Counted from the stretch's first letter, positions 20,000 to 29,376 are shown. The stretch: DNA of 64,000 nt from an uncultured SAR116 cluster alpha proteobacterium (GCA_902625725.1 CACOCY010000001.1:1-64000), one strand, 5' to 3'. Program-made: numbers and translations. Notes: generated by a model from the letters alone, not told the origin.

Positions 20000-20466
20000 C
20001 AAGAATTTCCTTGCCGCAAATTATGGGCAAAAGATAATGTTGGCACTTTTCCATTTCTCACATTTTTTCGTGTGGCAGTATCTCGAGGATGCCATTGCGC
20101 TGGATTCCAAATTTCAAAAGAACGGCCGATTCCAGAAAATAAAGCAATGCCCTCTAAGTCTGCATAATCGATGAAATCAGGAGAAAGCATGATTCGGCCC
20201 TCATTATCAAATTTCATTTCTTGTGTGCTCGATAACATCGTTTGCAATATAAGAGTGTCTTCAGATAAAACATCCATCTGGTCAATAGCATCGACAATTT
20301 GGTTAATACGTTCAATGCCACACCCTTCTAAACAAGACTTTGTCAGTGATTTAAATAAATAAAGAGATGTATTGTTTCTCTCAAATACCGCACGATAAAT
20401 CGCAGGTACAGATAGTCGACCTTTTTTGTCTATCTTGTTTTCAAATGTAGATAGGAAGAGATCCAC
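19999..20466 (-). CDS. mraZ: Transcriptional regulator MraZ (GTG start)
   Basis: MraZ is an AbrB/SpoVT-fold DNA-binding protein and the first gene of the dcw operon; in E. coli it represses its own operon. The 155-aa product starts with DLFLSTFENKIDKKGRLSVP, the first of two SpoVT-AbrB repeats, and the second repeat includes MKFDNEGRIMLSPDFIDYAD. The frame is open to an ATG at 20496, but GGAGGG lies six bases before the GTG at 20466, and the GTG gives the family's normal N terminus. Five 10-bp-spaced repeats upstream are its likely operator. Confidence 0.93.
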   Translation of the reverse strand: MDLFLSTFENKIDKKGRLSVPAIYRAVFERNNTSLYLFKSLTKSCLEGCGIERINQIVDAIDQMDVLSEDTLILQTMLSSTQEMKFDNEGRIMLSPDFIDYADLEGIALFSGIGRSFEIWNPAQWHPRDTATRKNVRNGKVPTLSFAHNLRQGNS

Positions 20467-20517
20467 CCAAACCCTCCAATTTATGCATCTACCCATATCA
20501 TATTCATTTTAAAAAAA

Positions 20518-20562
20518 TGGGATAATATGGGATATCATGGGATAGATTGGTAGTCAATGGTA
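20518..20562. promoter_or_regulatory. Putative MraZ operator: five 10-bp-spaced repeats
   Basis: On the plus strand TGGGA occurs at 20518, 20528 and 20538, and TGGTA at 20548 and 20558. Every copy is exactly 10 bp (one helical turn) from the next. MraZ of E. coli is known to bind TGGG-type direct repeats separated by five bases near its promoter, so this is a good operator match. The array begins 52 bp upstream of the mraZ GTG. A TTGACT in gene orientation overlaps the last repeat and could be a -35 element; I do not see a clear -10 partner. Confidence 0.8.
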
Positions 20563-20773
20563 TTTTATTGTAATTGCATGGGAAAAAGTGTTAATTTTCA
20601 ATAATTTGAATGTAAAATATAAGGAGTGATACATAATATTCTGTATTTACATAATATTTTATTTTTGTTTATGTTTTGTTCCAATATTCAGCATAAAATT
20701 TTGCTTTTATTAAAATTTTAAGAATTAAATACTCTAAAAGACCTTAAAAAACTTTGAAGCTTAATATGCGGTA

Positions 20774-21153
20774 TTCAGAGAGCCTGTAAGCCGGGTTCTG
20801 TTAGAATGTAACTTCCTTGATAGCTATTCATCTGAACTTTATTGTTACCAATAAGTTTAAGCGATCTACCCGGACATCTGGCAGGATCTCCAGTGCGTTT
20901 CAACGCTAACGTCCCTATATGATCTTGCTTCGGATGGGGTTTACCTTGACCAGCATTGTTACCAAAACTGCGGTGTGCTCTTACCACACCATTTCACCCT
21001 TACCCTATGATTTCGTTAGGGCGGTATTATTTCTGTGGCACTTTCCCTGAGGTTTCCCTCGCTGGATGTTATCCAGCATCCTGATCCTGTGAAGCCCGGA
21101 CTTTCCTCTCAAAAAAAATAAATGTAAATTAAGCAGCTATCCAGCTCTCTGAA
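20774..21153 (-). ncRNA. rnpB: RNase P RNA (class A)
   Basis: The minus strand carries the conserved 5' core GAGGAAAGTCCGGGCTTC and, near the 3' end, ACAGAACCCGGCTTA, which together form the P4 catalytic helix of bacterial RNase P RNA. The terminal helix P1 is visible as a perfect 10-bp pairing of TTCAGAGAGC at the 5' end with GCTCTCTGAA at the 3' end, which sets the ends. The length of about 380 nt suits class A. It processes tRNA 5' ends together with RnpA. A protein frame inside it is a chance opening. Confidence 0.95.
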
Positions 21154-21255
21154 TGACTGATTATTGACAAGTTTTGATATTAAAATCAACCACCTTTGCA
21201 AAAAATGCAAAAAAATTCAAAAAAAATTTATTTTAAGCAGATTATTTATTTTAAG

Positions 21256-23076
21256 TTAAATATGATCACCAAGTGCTTCGCGCCGCAATTCAAGTTCCAG
21301 CCACTTTATTTCTTTAAAGTTTAGTTGCAGTTTTAAATCTTCAACCTCTTTTGCAAAGGTTTGATACGTTTCTGGTTCATTCTGATAAAAGCTCATATCT
21401 GATAATTTATCCTCTAACAAATTAATTTTCTCAGATAATTTCTCAATTTCTAAGGGTAGTGTTTTCAGGAGGTATTTCTCTTTAAATGTTAATCTCACTT
21501 TTTTGCTAGATTTTGTCTTACGTATGATTTTTTTTGTCTTTTCATCGGTTTTCTTTTTAATATTTAAAACGCGTTTACTTAGGTATTCTGAATATCCACC
21601 CGCGTGATTGAGAATTTTACCTCCCTCCTCAAATGCCAAAATAGAAGTGACAGTTCTATCAATGAAATCACGATCGTGACTAACAATTAATATTGTTCCA
21701 TCATAATCTGCAGTCACCTCTTGCAATAGATCAATAGTTTCTAAATCAAGGTCGTTTGTTGGTTCATCAAGCACAAGAAAATTGTGAGGTTGCGAAAATA
21801 TTTTCGCAAGTAACAATCGGTTTTGCTCTCCGCCTGATAGACTGCTTATTCTTTGTGTAATTTTAAAATCGTCAAATAAAAAATCTCGAAGATAACTGGT
21901 GACATGTTTTGTCCTTCCTCCTACTTCTATAGTATCTCCGCCATCGGGGCATAATATTTTCCAAGGTGATGACTCCTGAATTAGTTGTTCGCGTTTTTGG
22001 TCAAAATATGCTGGCAATAATCCAATGCCTGATTTTACATATCCAGCATCTGGTTCTATTTGACCTAATAGAGTACGAACTAAAGTTGACTTTCCAGATC
22101 CATTCGGTCCAACAATGCCAATTCTGTCTCCTCTCTTTATTACAAGATTGAGATGATTTACAAGTACGATTGGAGGATAAGAAGGTTCGTCTGCAGGTAT
22201 TGTAAGCTTAAGATTTCGAGCTTCAACGACAATTTGCCCACCTGCTTCTGCTTTACCAGCTGAAATTCTTAATTCTTGCTCGTTTTTGTTAAAAGCGCTT
22301 TTTCTAATTTTTCTTAATTGTTCTAGCTCTCTCAATCTCCCCTGATTTCGTTTGCGTCGTGCACTTACACCCTGGCGCGACCAATTTGTTTCCTCAGCAA
22401 TTTTTTTATCCAGTTTTGATAGCCTTACTGTTTCGTCTTTTAATATATTATCTGACCATTCTTCAAATTCTGAGAAAGAACCATTTCTTCTCCTTAGAAC
22501 AGATTTATTAATCCAAATTATACCATTGCAAAGAGAGCGCAGGAATGCCCTGTCATGACTGATTACGACTAAAGCTCCTTTGTGCAACAGCAAGCATTCC
22601 TCTAGCCATTCAATGGTTGGTAAGTCAAGGTGATTAGTCGGCTCGTCAAGTAATAATACATTGGGTTTATTTACTAATGCTTTTACAATTGCTAATTTAC
22701 GTGCCTCACCTCCAGATAGTGAATTTGTGAGACGTGAAGGCTCCAAATTCATTTTCATTAACATTGATTCTGCAATATACTGGTCTACACTATTTATGAG
22801 AGACTGTTCTATGTAACTTAAAAGTGTTTGAATTCCATCTATATGAGGATTTTGTGGTAAGTAAGCGATCTCAACATCCGGTGCGACCCACAAGCTTCCT
22901 TCATCCGGCTTTATGATACCCATAATTAGTTTCATTAGTGTTGATTTACCAGCACCATTTCTGCCAACAAGAGCAAGTTTTTCACCTGCATGAAATGATA
23001 ATTCAGCATGGCGAATAAGCCATTTATCGCCTAAATTTACTCCTGAATTTTTAAGTTGAATGAGAGACTTTGACAT
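21256..23076 (-). CDS. uup: ABC-F family ATPase, Uup-like
   Basis: The 606-aa soluble protein has two ABC domains in one chain and no membrane segments, which is the ABC-F layout. Domain 1 has Walker A GRNGAGKST, signature LSGGEARKL and Walker B VLLLDEPTNHLDL. Domain 2 has GPNGSGKST, LSGGEQNRL and FLVLDEPTNDLDL. A charged Lys-rich tail of about 80 residues (from about 525) has coiled-coil character, as in Uup. ABC-F proteins act on ribosomes, and Uup has been linked to translation and to stability of repeated DNA. Exact subfamily cannot be proven here. It stands alone after rnpB, with a DnaJ-like gene upstream. Confidence 0.82.
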   Translation of the reverse strand: MSKSLIQLKNSGVNLGDKWLIRHAELSFHAGEKLALVGRNGAGKSTLMKLIMGIIKPDEGSLWVAPDVEIAYLPQNPHIDGIQTLLSYIEQSLINSVDQYIAESMLMKMNLEPSRLTNSLSGGEARKLAIVKALVNKPNVLLLDEPTNHLDLPTIEWLEECLLLHKGALVVISHDRAFLRSLCNGIIWINKSVLRRRNGSFSEFEEWSDNILKDETVRLSKLDKKIAEETNWSRQGVSARRKRNQGRLRELEQLRKIRKSAFNKNEQELRISAGKAEAGGQIVVEARNLKLTIPADEPSYPPIVLVNHLNLVIKRGDRIGIVGPNGSGKSTLVRTLLGQIEPDAGYVKSGIGLLPAYFDQKREQLIQESSPWKILCPDGGDTIEVGGRTKHVTSYLRDFLFDDFKITQRISSLSGGEQNRLLLAKIFSQPHNFLVLDEPTNDLDLETIDLLQEVTADYDGTILIVSHDRDFIDRTVTSILAFEEGGKILNHAGGYSEYLSKRVLNIKKKTDEKTKKIIRKTKSSKKVRLTFKEKYLLKTLPLEIEKLSEKINLLEDKLSDMSFYQNEPETYQTFAKEVEDLKLQLNFKEIKWLELELRREALGDHI

Positions 23077-23126
23077 AACAAAAAACTTTTATATAGAAAT
23101 AATTAAGTGATAATTTTGAAACTTTA

Positions 23127-23837
23127 TTAGCGTTTTTGCATCGAATTATAGGCTGTGTTTATTAGTTGCATTCTATCAGTTGCTGCCTCTACAAATTCAT
23201 CTGGCAATCCTTGCGATATTAATTTATCAGGGTGATTCTCTTTAACCAGTCTTTTCCAAGCAGCTTTAATTTCACTTTCCTCCGCATCTGGAGCAACTCC
23301 AAGGATGATATGGGCGGCACCTTCTTCAGTTCCATAAATATCTGCCATTCTTTTAAACTCAGGATCACTAAATCCAAAAATAGTAGATACCGAATTTAAA
23401 TATTCCCATTCAGGTATCGAAATCTCACCATCTGCTTTCGCAATAAAAAAAAGTAACTCAAGGAGTTGCTCCAAAATTGGCGCACGGCTTCCAAACAAAT
23501 CAACGCTCTGTTTCGCGTAAGATTGAAAACCATCGGGTGTTTGTCTTGCCAAATCCCAAAATTGTCCCACTCGCTTTATATCTTTAGAGGGTATGTGGAC
23601 TTTTTGCCGGAAAGCGGTAATTTCAGAGCGAGTAATTGTACCGTCAGCCTTTGCCATTTTTGCAGAAAGCGCAATTATAGCGACGGTAAAAGCTATTTTT
23701 CTTGCTTCAATAGGATTCCCAGGCCCCTTAAGTTTAGCCTCAGCGTAATGACCTGCAGCAATTCCTAAAAGGGCGCCTATAGGTCCCCCAATGGCAAATC
23801 CAGTCGCACCGCCTATAATCATTCCCCAAATATTCAT
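23127..23837 (-). CDS. TerB/DnaJ-domain membrane protein, DjlA-like
   Basis: The 236-aa protein starts with a Gly-rich hydrophobic segment (about residues 1-28) that can insert in the membrane. A TerB-type helical domain follows, visible as two acidic repeats (KADGTITRSEITAFRQ and KADGEISIPEWEYL). The C-terminal J domain begins at about residue 172 (HIILGVAPDAEESEIKAAWK) and contains the HPD tripeptide in ENHPDKL that stimulates DnaK. This order matches DjlA, a membrane-anchored DnaK co-chaperone. It is 50 bp from the upstream side of the ABC-F gene and divergent from tusA. Confidence 0.85.
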   Translation of the reverse strand: MNIWGMIIGGATGFAIGGPIGALLGIAAGHYAEAKLKGPGNPIEARKIAFTVAIIALSAKMAKADGTITRSEITAFRQKVHIPSKDIKRVGQFWDLARQTPDGFQSYAKQSVDLFGSRAPILEQLLELLFFIAKADGEISIPEWEYLNSVSTIFGFSDPEFKRMADIYGTEEGAAHIILGVAPDAEESEIKAAWKRLVKENHPDKLISQGLPDEFVEAATDRMQLINTAYNSMQKR

Positions 23838-23939
23838 AAGCTATGTTTTTACTGTTTTTGCATTTAATTGCAAGTTGCATAATATAGGCAAAAAGGTATT
23901 CTGAGATTAAGTCCCTAGTTTCGAGGAAGCTTCACTTAA

Positions 23940-24170
23940 ATGCAACATCAAAAATTTGATTTTAGGGGATTGAAATGTCCGTTGCCAGTTTTAAAGGCGA
24001 GACGCGCGTTAAAGCCAATGGAGATAGGTCAATCTATAATTGTTACGGCAGATGATCCTGCGGCTCCTATAGATTTTACACATTTTTGTCAAACAGAGGG
24101 CCATAGTATAGAACAGCATTCTCAGCAAAACGGAATATTTACTTTTGTTATTTGCAAGCTGTCTTCGTAG
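23940..24170 (+). CDS. tusA: Sulfur carrier protein TusA
   Basis: This 76-aa protein belongs to the TusA/SirA family, which carries persulfide sulfur for tRNA thiolation and other sulfur transfer. The active motif RGLKCPLPVLKAR holds the single key Cys near residue 14, and the acidic stretch TADDPAAPIDF is typical. Length and fold pattern fit the family. It is divergent from the DjlA-like gene and overlaps the end of a convergent hypothetical gene by 23 bp. Confidence 0.92.
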   Translation: MQHQKFDFRGLKCPLPVLKARRALKPMEIGQSIIVTADDPAAPIDFTHFCQTEGHSIEQHSQQNGIFTFVICKLSS

Positions 24171-24507
24171 AAAAAAGTGCTTTTTGTTGAGACTGAATGA
24201 AATATTGAGCTCTGGATGGCTCGTTATTCCAGTTAAATAGACCAATTTCCTTGCAGAATTCAAAAAAACCAGAAGATGGTAGACCTGAGTGAAATTTTGA
24301 AAACACCATGGATGCTCTGATTGGTGCACCTTTAGAGGCATCTTCTAATGTTATTTTTTCCAACCATTTTATAACACGATTTATTTTTTGGGGACCGGTC
24401 AATTCAAGACGCAAAGCAAATTCAGCATAGGAAATAGGCGTTTTGGTTTGAATTAAATTTTCTAGAATTGCCTTTGCCATAACTTGCTGATTACATGTAA
24501 GCCGCAT
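24148..24507 (-). CDS. Hypothetical protein, 119 aa
   Basis: I do not recognise a named family. The protein begins MRLTCNQQVMAKAILENLIQ, and its first 60 residues look like a small helical, winged-helix-like unit (YAEFALRLELTGPQKINRVIKWLEK). The second half has aromatic residues and a GLPSSGFFEF turn. No signal peptide or membrane segment is seen. It converges on tusA and overlaps its 3' end by 23 bp. Codon pattern and ATG start look genuine. A DNA- or RNA-binding role is only a guess. Confidence 0.6.
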   Translation of the reverse strand: MRLTCNQQVMAKAILENLIQTKTPISYAEFALRLELTGPQKINRVIKWLEKITLEDASKGAPIRASMVFSKFHSGLPSSGFFEFCKEIGLFNWNNEPSRAQYFIQSQQKALFSTKTACK

Positions 24508-24645
24508 TAGATTCGATTACGTCCTTCATATTAAAAATATCCCAAGCATTAAACTTTAAAAGAAAAAAAGGCTAACGAAATTTGTCTTTTTTTGAAATTC
24601 ACCAAGAGGCTTGTCTGGCAAGCTTAAAATGGCTACCAATTGTAT

Positions 24646-25344
24646 ATGATTTTTTTTCGCTCTTTGTTGTTTCTATTTCTTTTTTATTTTTTCACTCTGT
24701 TGCTTGGTATCTTGAGTTTGCCGTTTTTATTATTACCAGATAGATTTGCTTCTCAGCTTGGTGTTCTTTGGGGAAGAATAGTTAATTTATGCCTCGGAGT
24801 TATTCCTATTGGTTTCCAAATAAAGGGCGATATGAATAAATCCAAACAGGTAATTTATGCCGTTAAACATCAATCTGTTTGGGAAACATTAATTCTGTAT
24901 TGGCAATTAGATAAACCGGTTATTGTAATAAAAAAAGAGTTATTATCCATACCAGTTATTGGTTTATTGATGAAACGTGCTGGTTGCATCGCTGTTGATA
25001 GAAAAGCCGGAATGCGTGCCTTAAAAAAATTAAAAAGTGAGGCGGTTCTGGTTAAAAAGACAGGCAGATCAATACTTATTTTTCCGCAAGGAACCCGTGT
25101 TGCTCCATCTGATAAGAAAAGTCCTTATCAGATTGGCATATTTTCTTTATATCAATCTCTATCTTTATCAGTTGTTCCAGTTGCATTAAATTCAGGTTAT
25201 TATTGGCCTAATAAAACATTTCTTAAAAAAGCTGGAATAATTGACGTAGTTTTTTTGAAGCTTATTGAAACTGGCTTGCCTAAAGAACAATTTATGTCAA
25301 AATTAGAGAGTGTAATTGAAGAATCCTGTTCTAAACTAAAATGA
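24646..25344 (+). CDS. plsC: 1-acyl-sn-glycerol-3-phosphate acyltransferase (PlsC-type)
   Basis: The 232-aa protein should acylate lysophosphatidic acid to phosphatidic acid at the inner membrane. It has an N-terminal hydrophobic segment (about residues 1-30), the acyltransferase block 1 variant KHQSVWET (H-x4-E in place of the common H-x4-D), a CIAVDRK segment, and block 3 IFPQGTR (Gln in place of the usual Glu). These variants are frequent in alphaproteobacterial members. The frame opens with TTG at 24640; I chose the ATG at 24646, though no clear ribosome site is present. A DUF2237 gene follows after 13 bp. Confidence 0.87.
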   Translation: MIFFRSLLFLFLFYFFTLLLGILSLPFLLLPDRFASQLGVLWGRIVNLCLGVIPIGFQIKGDMNKSKQVIYAVKHQSVWETLILYWQLDKPVIVIKKELLSIPVIGLLMKRAGCIAVDRKAGMRALKKLKSEAVLVKKTGRSILIFPQGTRVAPSDKKSPYQIGIFSLYQSLSLSVVPVALNSGYYWPNKTFLKKAGIIDVVFLKLIETGLPKEQFMSKLESVIEESCSKLK

Positions 25345-25357
25345 AAGGACAAATGAT

Positions 25358-25753
25358 ATGGACGGTGAAGGTAGCGTTAGACGTTCTCAAAAAAATGTTT
25401 TGGGTGGTATATTGGAAAAATGCTCTTACGACCCATTGACTGGTTATTTTAGAGACGGCTGTTGTAACACCGATATATCTGACAGAGGAATTCACACAGT
25501 ATGTGCCTTAATGGATGACGCATTTCTTTCATTTAGTAAAAATATGGGGAATGATTTATCTACTCCACGCCCAGAATTTGGTTTCTCAGGTTTAAAGTCA
25601 GGGAATTTTTGGTGTTTATGTGCAATGAGATGGGAGGAAGCTAGGATAGCTGGCGTTGCGCCAAGGGTAAACTTAAAGGCATGCAATTACAAAACTTTAA
25701 GCATCATTCCACTTGATATTTTAAGTGAATATCACATTGAAATCAGATCATAA
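25358..25753 (+). CDS. DUF2237 family protein
   Basis: The 131-aa protein matches the DUF2237 family: NVLGGILEKCSYDPLTGYF, RDGCCNT, GIHTVCALM, GNDLSTPRPEFGF, and a WCLCAMRWEEA segment followed by APRVNLKA. The paired and clustered cysteines are the striking feature and could bind a metal, but no function is established. AGGAC lies about eight bases before the ATG. It is 13 bp after the acyltransferase and overlaps the next small gene by 29 bp, so the three may form one transcript. Confidence 0.85.
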   Translation: MDGEGSVRRSQKNVLGGILEKCSYDPLTGYFRDGCCNTDISDRGIHTVCALMDDAFLSFSKNMGNDLSTPRPEFGFSGLKSGNFWCLCAMRWEEARIAGVAPRVNLKACNYKTLSIIPLDILSEYHIEIRS

Positions 25754-25931
25754 ATTTAACGATAAAAAAATTCGGACTTCAGAGAGTGACAGTATATCTC
25801 ACGAAGATAAAACTATTTGGTTCATTTGGCTTGGGCTAATATTTATTGCGGTTGCCGCTTTACCCTTTATAGCAAGAATACCAAATTTGGCAGGTTTCGT
25901 ATTTAACCTATGTATTTCAATCATTCCATGA
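25725..25931 (+). CDS. Small single-pass membrane protein, 68 aa (GTG start)
   Basis: The frame starts with a GTG inside the end of the DUF2237 gene. The first 30 residues are charged (KFNDKKIRTSESDS), then comes a strongly hydrophobic stretch from about residue 31 (IWFIWLGLIFIAVAALPF). I recognise no family. The 29-bp overlap with the upstream gene suggests coupling if it is real. The start is uncertain, and an internal start close to the membrane segment is possible. Confidence 0.45.
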   Translation: MNITLKSDHKFNDKKIRTSESDSISHEDKTIWFIWLGLIFIAVAALPFIARIPNLAGFVFNLCISIIP

Positions 25932-26631
25932 AAAATCGACGACGAAATTGAGCTACGAAAATAAGTGTCCCTCAGGTGAGTTGGGACCGGCTAGTATTAC
26001 TCAGCTAAGGGACTAATATGTATACGGATCTTTGTTATTTATGGATCTTTTAGACATGAATTTTTTTTGTGTGTTTATTGCTTTTTTTCAATAAGTGTTT
26101 TGTTCAAAAAGACAATAACACGATTTTTTTTACTTCTGATAATAGGATTTAAAACTAGTGCTAACAGGGGGAGAGCAAAAATTTAAAGTAATCATAAGAT
26201 TACTATGCCATCTAAAAAAATTGAGCGACTAATTCAGCCGTTCGACCACCTTCTTTTAGGCTTTCGAAAGATATCCAGATTTTTAGCTACATCCGACATA
26301 CCACAAACAGTCACTTTAGGAGAACGAGAAAGCGTTTCAGCCTCCCATTGTATGAAAGAAATGGCATGAATTTTTATTTAACTATATCATCATTTCTTAT
26401 GAAGGCACGACAGGTTTTAAATCTCTCTGTTACATTCTGCAAAACTTCATTCATACATTTGTAACGTCATTTACTATTGATATATTGAGAAAAATTGGTG
26501 TTGTTATCGTTAATAATAACAATAAACTCATCTTTAAATTTCTATTTAAATTTGTGACGGCAATTTAATATTATAATTTGATTTTCTTTCATTTTGCTTG
26601 TTACTATTGGTTCAAAAAAACTTAAGCATAT
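25932..26631. other. Intergenic stretch, 700 bp
   Basis: No credible gene is visible on either strand. The stretch is very AT-rich, with poly-T runs near 26071 and 26132. Its one clear structure is the hairpin at 25967-26013. It separates the plus-strand plsC group from a minus-strand transporter, so it holds the convergent 3' ends of both. Confidence 0.6.
25967..26013. other. Long imperfect hairpin
   Basis: Arms of 15 bp pair at 13 positions (GTCCCTCAGGTGAGT with ACTCAGCTAAGGGAC), around a 17-nt loop. There is no T-run directly after it on either strand, so a simple intrinsic terminator is not supported. It lies 36 bp after the small membrane gene. A 3' processing or stability element, or a small RNA, is possible. 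Confidence 0.5.
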
Positions 26632-27507
26632 TTAATTATTTTTCTGAAGTTTTATTTCTCGCAATGCTATATAGACTCCTGCGCCTACTATTATAAAAAT
26701 TCCAACCCATGTTATCTTATTTGGGATCGCGCCAAATAAACAATAGCCAACTACTGTTGCAGCAATTATCTGAGCATAAATAAAAGGGGATACAATATTA
26801 GCAGCTGCAAGTCTGAAAGCTGCAATCATTCCGACTTGGCCGACTGCAGAGCAAATGGCAAAGCCTGATAGATAAGGAAGTTGGGCTTGGCTTATCGGGC
26901 TCCAGAAGAAGAACAATAATGGTAATAGAAAAAAAGATGCACAAAGCGCAGTGTGAAAAGCGCCGCAGATGAGGGGGCTTTCTGGGGCTAATTTTCTGTT
27001 TAAAATATAGAAAAAAGAGATAAAAACACCAGAGCCTAGTGCTATCAGATAACCGGGCGTTTTACCTGTAAAACTTGGTTGCAATATAATTATTACTCCT
27101 AAAAAACCAACAAATATTGCAATTATTCTTCTCAAGCCGAGCGGTCGCTCACTCAACAACCAAGGAGATAGAGCGGTAACTATTAAAGGAGAAACGAAAA
27201 CTACAGCAATGGCGTCTGCTATATGTATAAAACCTATCGACCAATAATAAAGCCCTATACCAAGGCAAGCAGACGCACCTCGCAAAAGTTGAAGCCAAAT
27301 TTTAGGGGGAGTAAGCGCTTTATATCCAAAATATAAACTAATCGGTATGGATAGTATTAACATTAAAAATATATATTGGATGGATAAAAAGGTCACGGGA
27401 GTTATTTCTGCAGACAATAATTTTGAGATTCCGTCTTTAACAGCATTAAAACTTACAGCCCCAACAAAAAGAAATATTGCAAGAGGCACATTATTATGTG
27501 TTGACAT
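26632..27507 (-). CDS. EamA/DMT family transporter
   Basis: The 291-aa protein has ten predicted membrane segments arranged as two EamA repeats of about 140 residues, the drug/metabolite transporter fold. Visible markers are the first-repeat segments ending in FVSPLIVTALSPWLLSERPLG and the second-repeat AQIIAATVVGYCLFGAIPNKITW. Substrates of such proteins (amino acids, nucleobases and others) cannot be read from sequence. Long gene-free stretches flank both sides. It is one of three EamA genes on this strand within 10 kb. Confidence 0.85.
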   Translation of the reverse strand: MSTHNNVPLAIFLFVGAVSFNAVKDGISKLLSAEITPVTFLSIQYIFLMLILSIPISLYFGYKALTPPKIWLQLLRGASACLGIGLYYWSIGFIHIADAIAVVFVSPLIVTALSPWLLSERPLGLRRIIAIFVGFLGVIIILQPSFTGKTPGYLIALGSGVFISFFYILNRKLAPESPLICGAFHTALCASFFLLPLLFFFWSPISQAQLPYLSGFAICSAVGQVGMIAAFRLAAANIVSPFIYAQIIAATVVGYCLFGAIPNKITWVGIFIIVGAGVYIALREIKLQKNN

Positions 27508-28082
27508 ACGTCGCTTAATCCCTTGATTTATATTCTGCCGTCTTAAAATCCATAATCAGGAATTTACCTAAAAGTACAACATAAATATTTGTACTGCCTA
27601 TTGTATTGCAAACAGGTGGTCACGTCGATTATTGATAAGCTAAAAACATGAGCTAAATCAATGAATATAGCAGCAATTGAATGCCACAGCGTATCTTAAA
27701 GTTGTTTAACCTTTCCTATAAAGACTAAATATCCAAAAAGTAGTTTTTGTTGAAGCATTTAAAAATAAAAATATTGAATTGCTCTTTTGTTAATTAGCAG
27801 TAAATATGAAAATCAGCACAATTTTCTAAATTAATTGGCCATTAACTATTTATACTAGTGGGTCCTATAATTAGTGATCTTACCAGTCAATTAATGATAT
27901 ATCGAGAGATATTTGCTATCTTTTTTTAAAAATGTGGAATATTGGATTCGTATTGAAATTATAAAGAGCTGTAAATTAATATTTTATTAAATTATTGGAT
28001 AGATTAAAACCCCGTTATTTTAAGTTTTTTTTGTGTCGGTAAAGTTGTGCCTGTTTAAATACCCAAAGACCGGAGTAGTAGC
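27508..28082. other. Intergenic stretch, 575 bp
   Basis: This divergent region lies between an EamA gene and a Gfo/Idh gene, so it should hold both promoters. It is very AT-rich. I see no convincing open frame, tRNA or strong hairpin. A GGAG ribosome site for the plus-strand gene is at its right end. Confidence 0.55.
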
Positions 28083-29237
28083 GTGCAAAATAATAAAATA
28101 AAAACAAAAATTAGATTGGCTGTAATTGGATGCGGAGATATCGGAAGAGCTAGAGCACAATTCGCAAGAATGTATCCAGCCGTTGATTGGATAGGTGTTT
28201 GTGATATTAATTTAGGACTAGCAAAATCATTAGCCAAAGAAATCCAAGCTGATTTTGTTACCACTGATGCTGCTGAATTACTATCATTTCCTGAGGTAAA
28301 CGCGGTAATTATAGCCACAAACGAGACGGCGCATTACACGCCAGTATTACTTGCTATTGAAAAAAACCTATCTTTGTTTATTGAAAAGCCATTAGCAGTC
28401 GATTTTGATCAGTCTAGAGAGTTATTGAATAAAATCATCTCTGCCAATATTGATGCAGTAATGGGCTACACACAGCGCTTTAGGCAGCGATTTCTAATAG
28501 TGAAAGAAAAGCTCGTTAACAACCAGATTGGAGATGTGACATCAATTTCAGCTAAAGGATTACTTAATCGTACAATCGCTAATATGGTCCTCTCAAGAGC
28601 TAATGACCAGAGTAATATAACACCGATGGTTACAAGTGGAACGCATATGCTAGATATGTGTCTGTGGTTAGTCGGAAGATGCAAGCCAAAAAAAATCTTT
28701 GCGCGGTCGACTGACAAAGTCTTTGGTGTTGCGGGTAGTAAAGACACTACCATGGCGATTATAGAATTTGACAATGATATTGTTCTCTCTTTGAGCCATA
28801 GCTGGGCAGCACCAGAAAATTGGCCTGGTGGTGTTTACGGAATGCAAATTGGGATTATTGGAACAGAAGGCGTAATAGAAATTGATGATATGCATAAGGA
28901 TGTGATACTCGCAAGCAATCATTATCAACCCGCAGGTTACAAACAAAAACTATCAGATAATATTGATGCGTCGGGTAAAATCCAGCAAAGTAGGAGTGTT
29001 GATTTTCTTACAAGTATTCCATTTGGTCAGAGAAGTCAGTCAGAAATGTGGGGACCAATAAGGGAAGAAACATTTTCTTGGTTTAATAGACTTATAACAG
29101 GCGATAAAACACCACATACAACTGCTCTGGAGGGCCATGAGAATTTGGCGTTATGCATGGCAATTGATCTTGCAGCTAAAACGGGCAGCATAATTGATTT
29201 GCCTGAAAATTTAAGCGATTTAGACCTTCATCTTTAA
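28083..29237 (+). CDS. Gfo/Idh/MocA family NAD(P)-dependent oxidoreductase (GTG start)
   Basis: The 384-aa protein has the N-terminal Rossmann motif LAVIGCGDIGRARAQ and the EKPLAVD signature (FIEKPLAVDFDQSR) typical of Gfo/Idh/MocA dehydrogenases, which act on sugars, inositols and related polyols. A GTSGTH-like region (VTSGTHMLDMCLWLVG) carries the conserved D-x3-W/H region of the active site. GGAG lies eight bases before the GTG at 28083, supporting that start. It stands alone between gene-poor stretches, so substrate cannot be inferred from neighbours. Confidence 0.87.
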   Translation: MQNNKIKTKIRLAVIGCGDIGRARAQFARMYPAVDWIGVCDINLGLAKSLAKEIQADFVTTDAAELLSFPEVNAVIIATNETAHYTPVLLAIEKNLSLFIEKPLAVDFDQSRELLNKIISANIDAVMGYTQRFRQRFLIVKEKLVNNQIGDVTSISAKGLLNRTIANMVLSRANDQSNITPMVTSGTHMLDMCLWLVGRCKPKKIFARSTDKVFGVAGSKDTTMAIIEFDNDIVLSLSHSWAAPENWPGGVYGMQIGIIGTEGVIEIDDMHKDVILASNHYQPAGYKQKLSDNIDASGKIQQSRSVDFLTSIPFGQRSQSEMWGPIREETFSWFNRLITGDKTPHTTALEGHENLALCMAIDLAAKTGSIIDLPENLSDLDLHL

Positions 29238-29376
29238 AAAATAAATCTGCGCTTTGTTACAAAAAAGCATGTAATAACATGCTTTGGGATATTACAATCG
29301 TTCTTGACAGAATGGAATTATTATCAGACGCCTTGCCCAATTCGAGAGGCAGAAAAAATTCATATGAAAACATAAA

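Noticed and set aside
20775-20987. Protein frame on the minus strand
   Set aside because: It lies wholly inside the RNase P RNA.
26158-26175. Sequence resembling the right half of the CueR dyad (CTAACAGGGGGAGAG)
   Set aside because: The left arm CTCTCC is missing and there is no 19-bp spaced promoter, so it is not counted as an operator.
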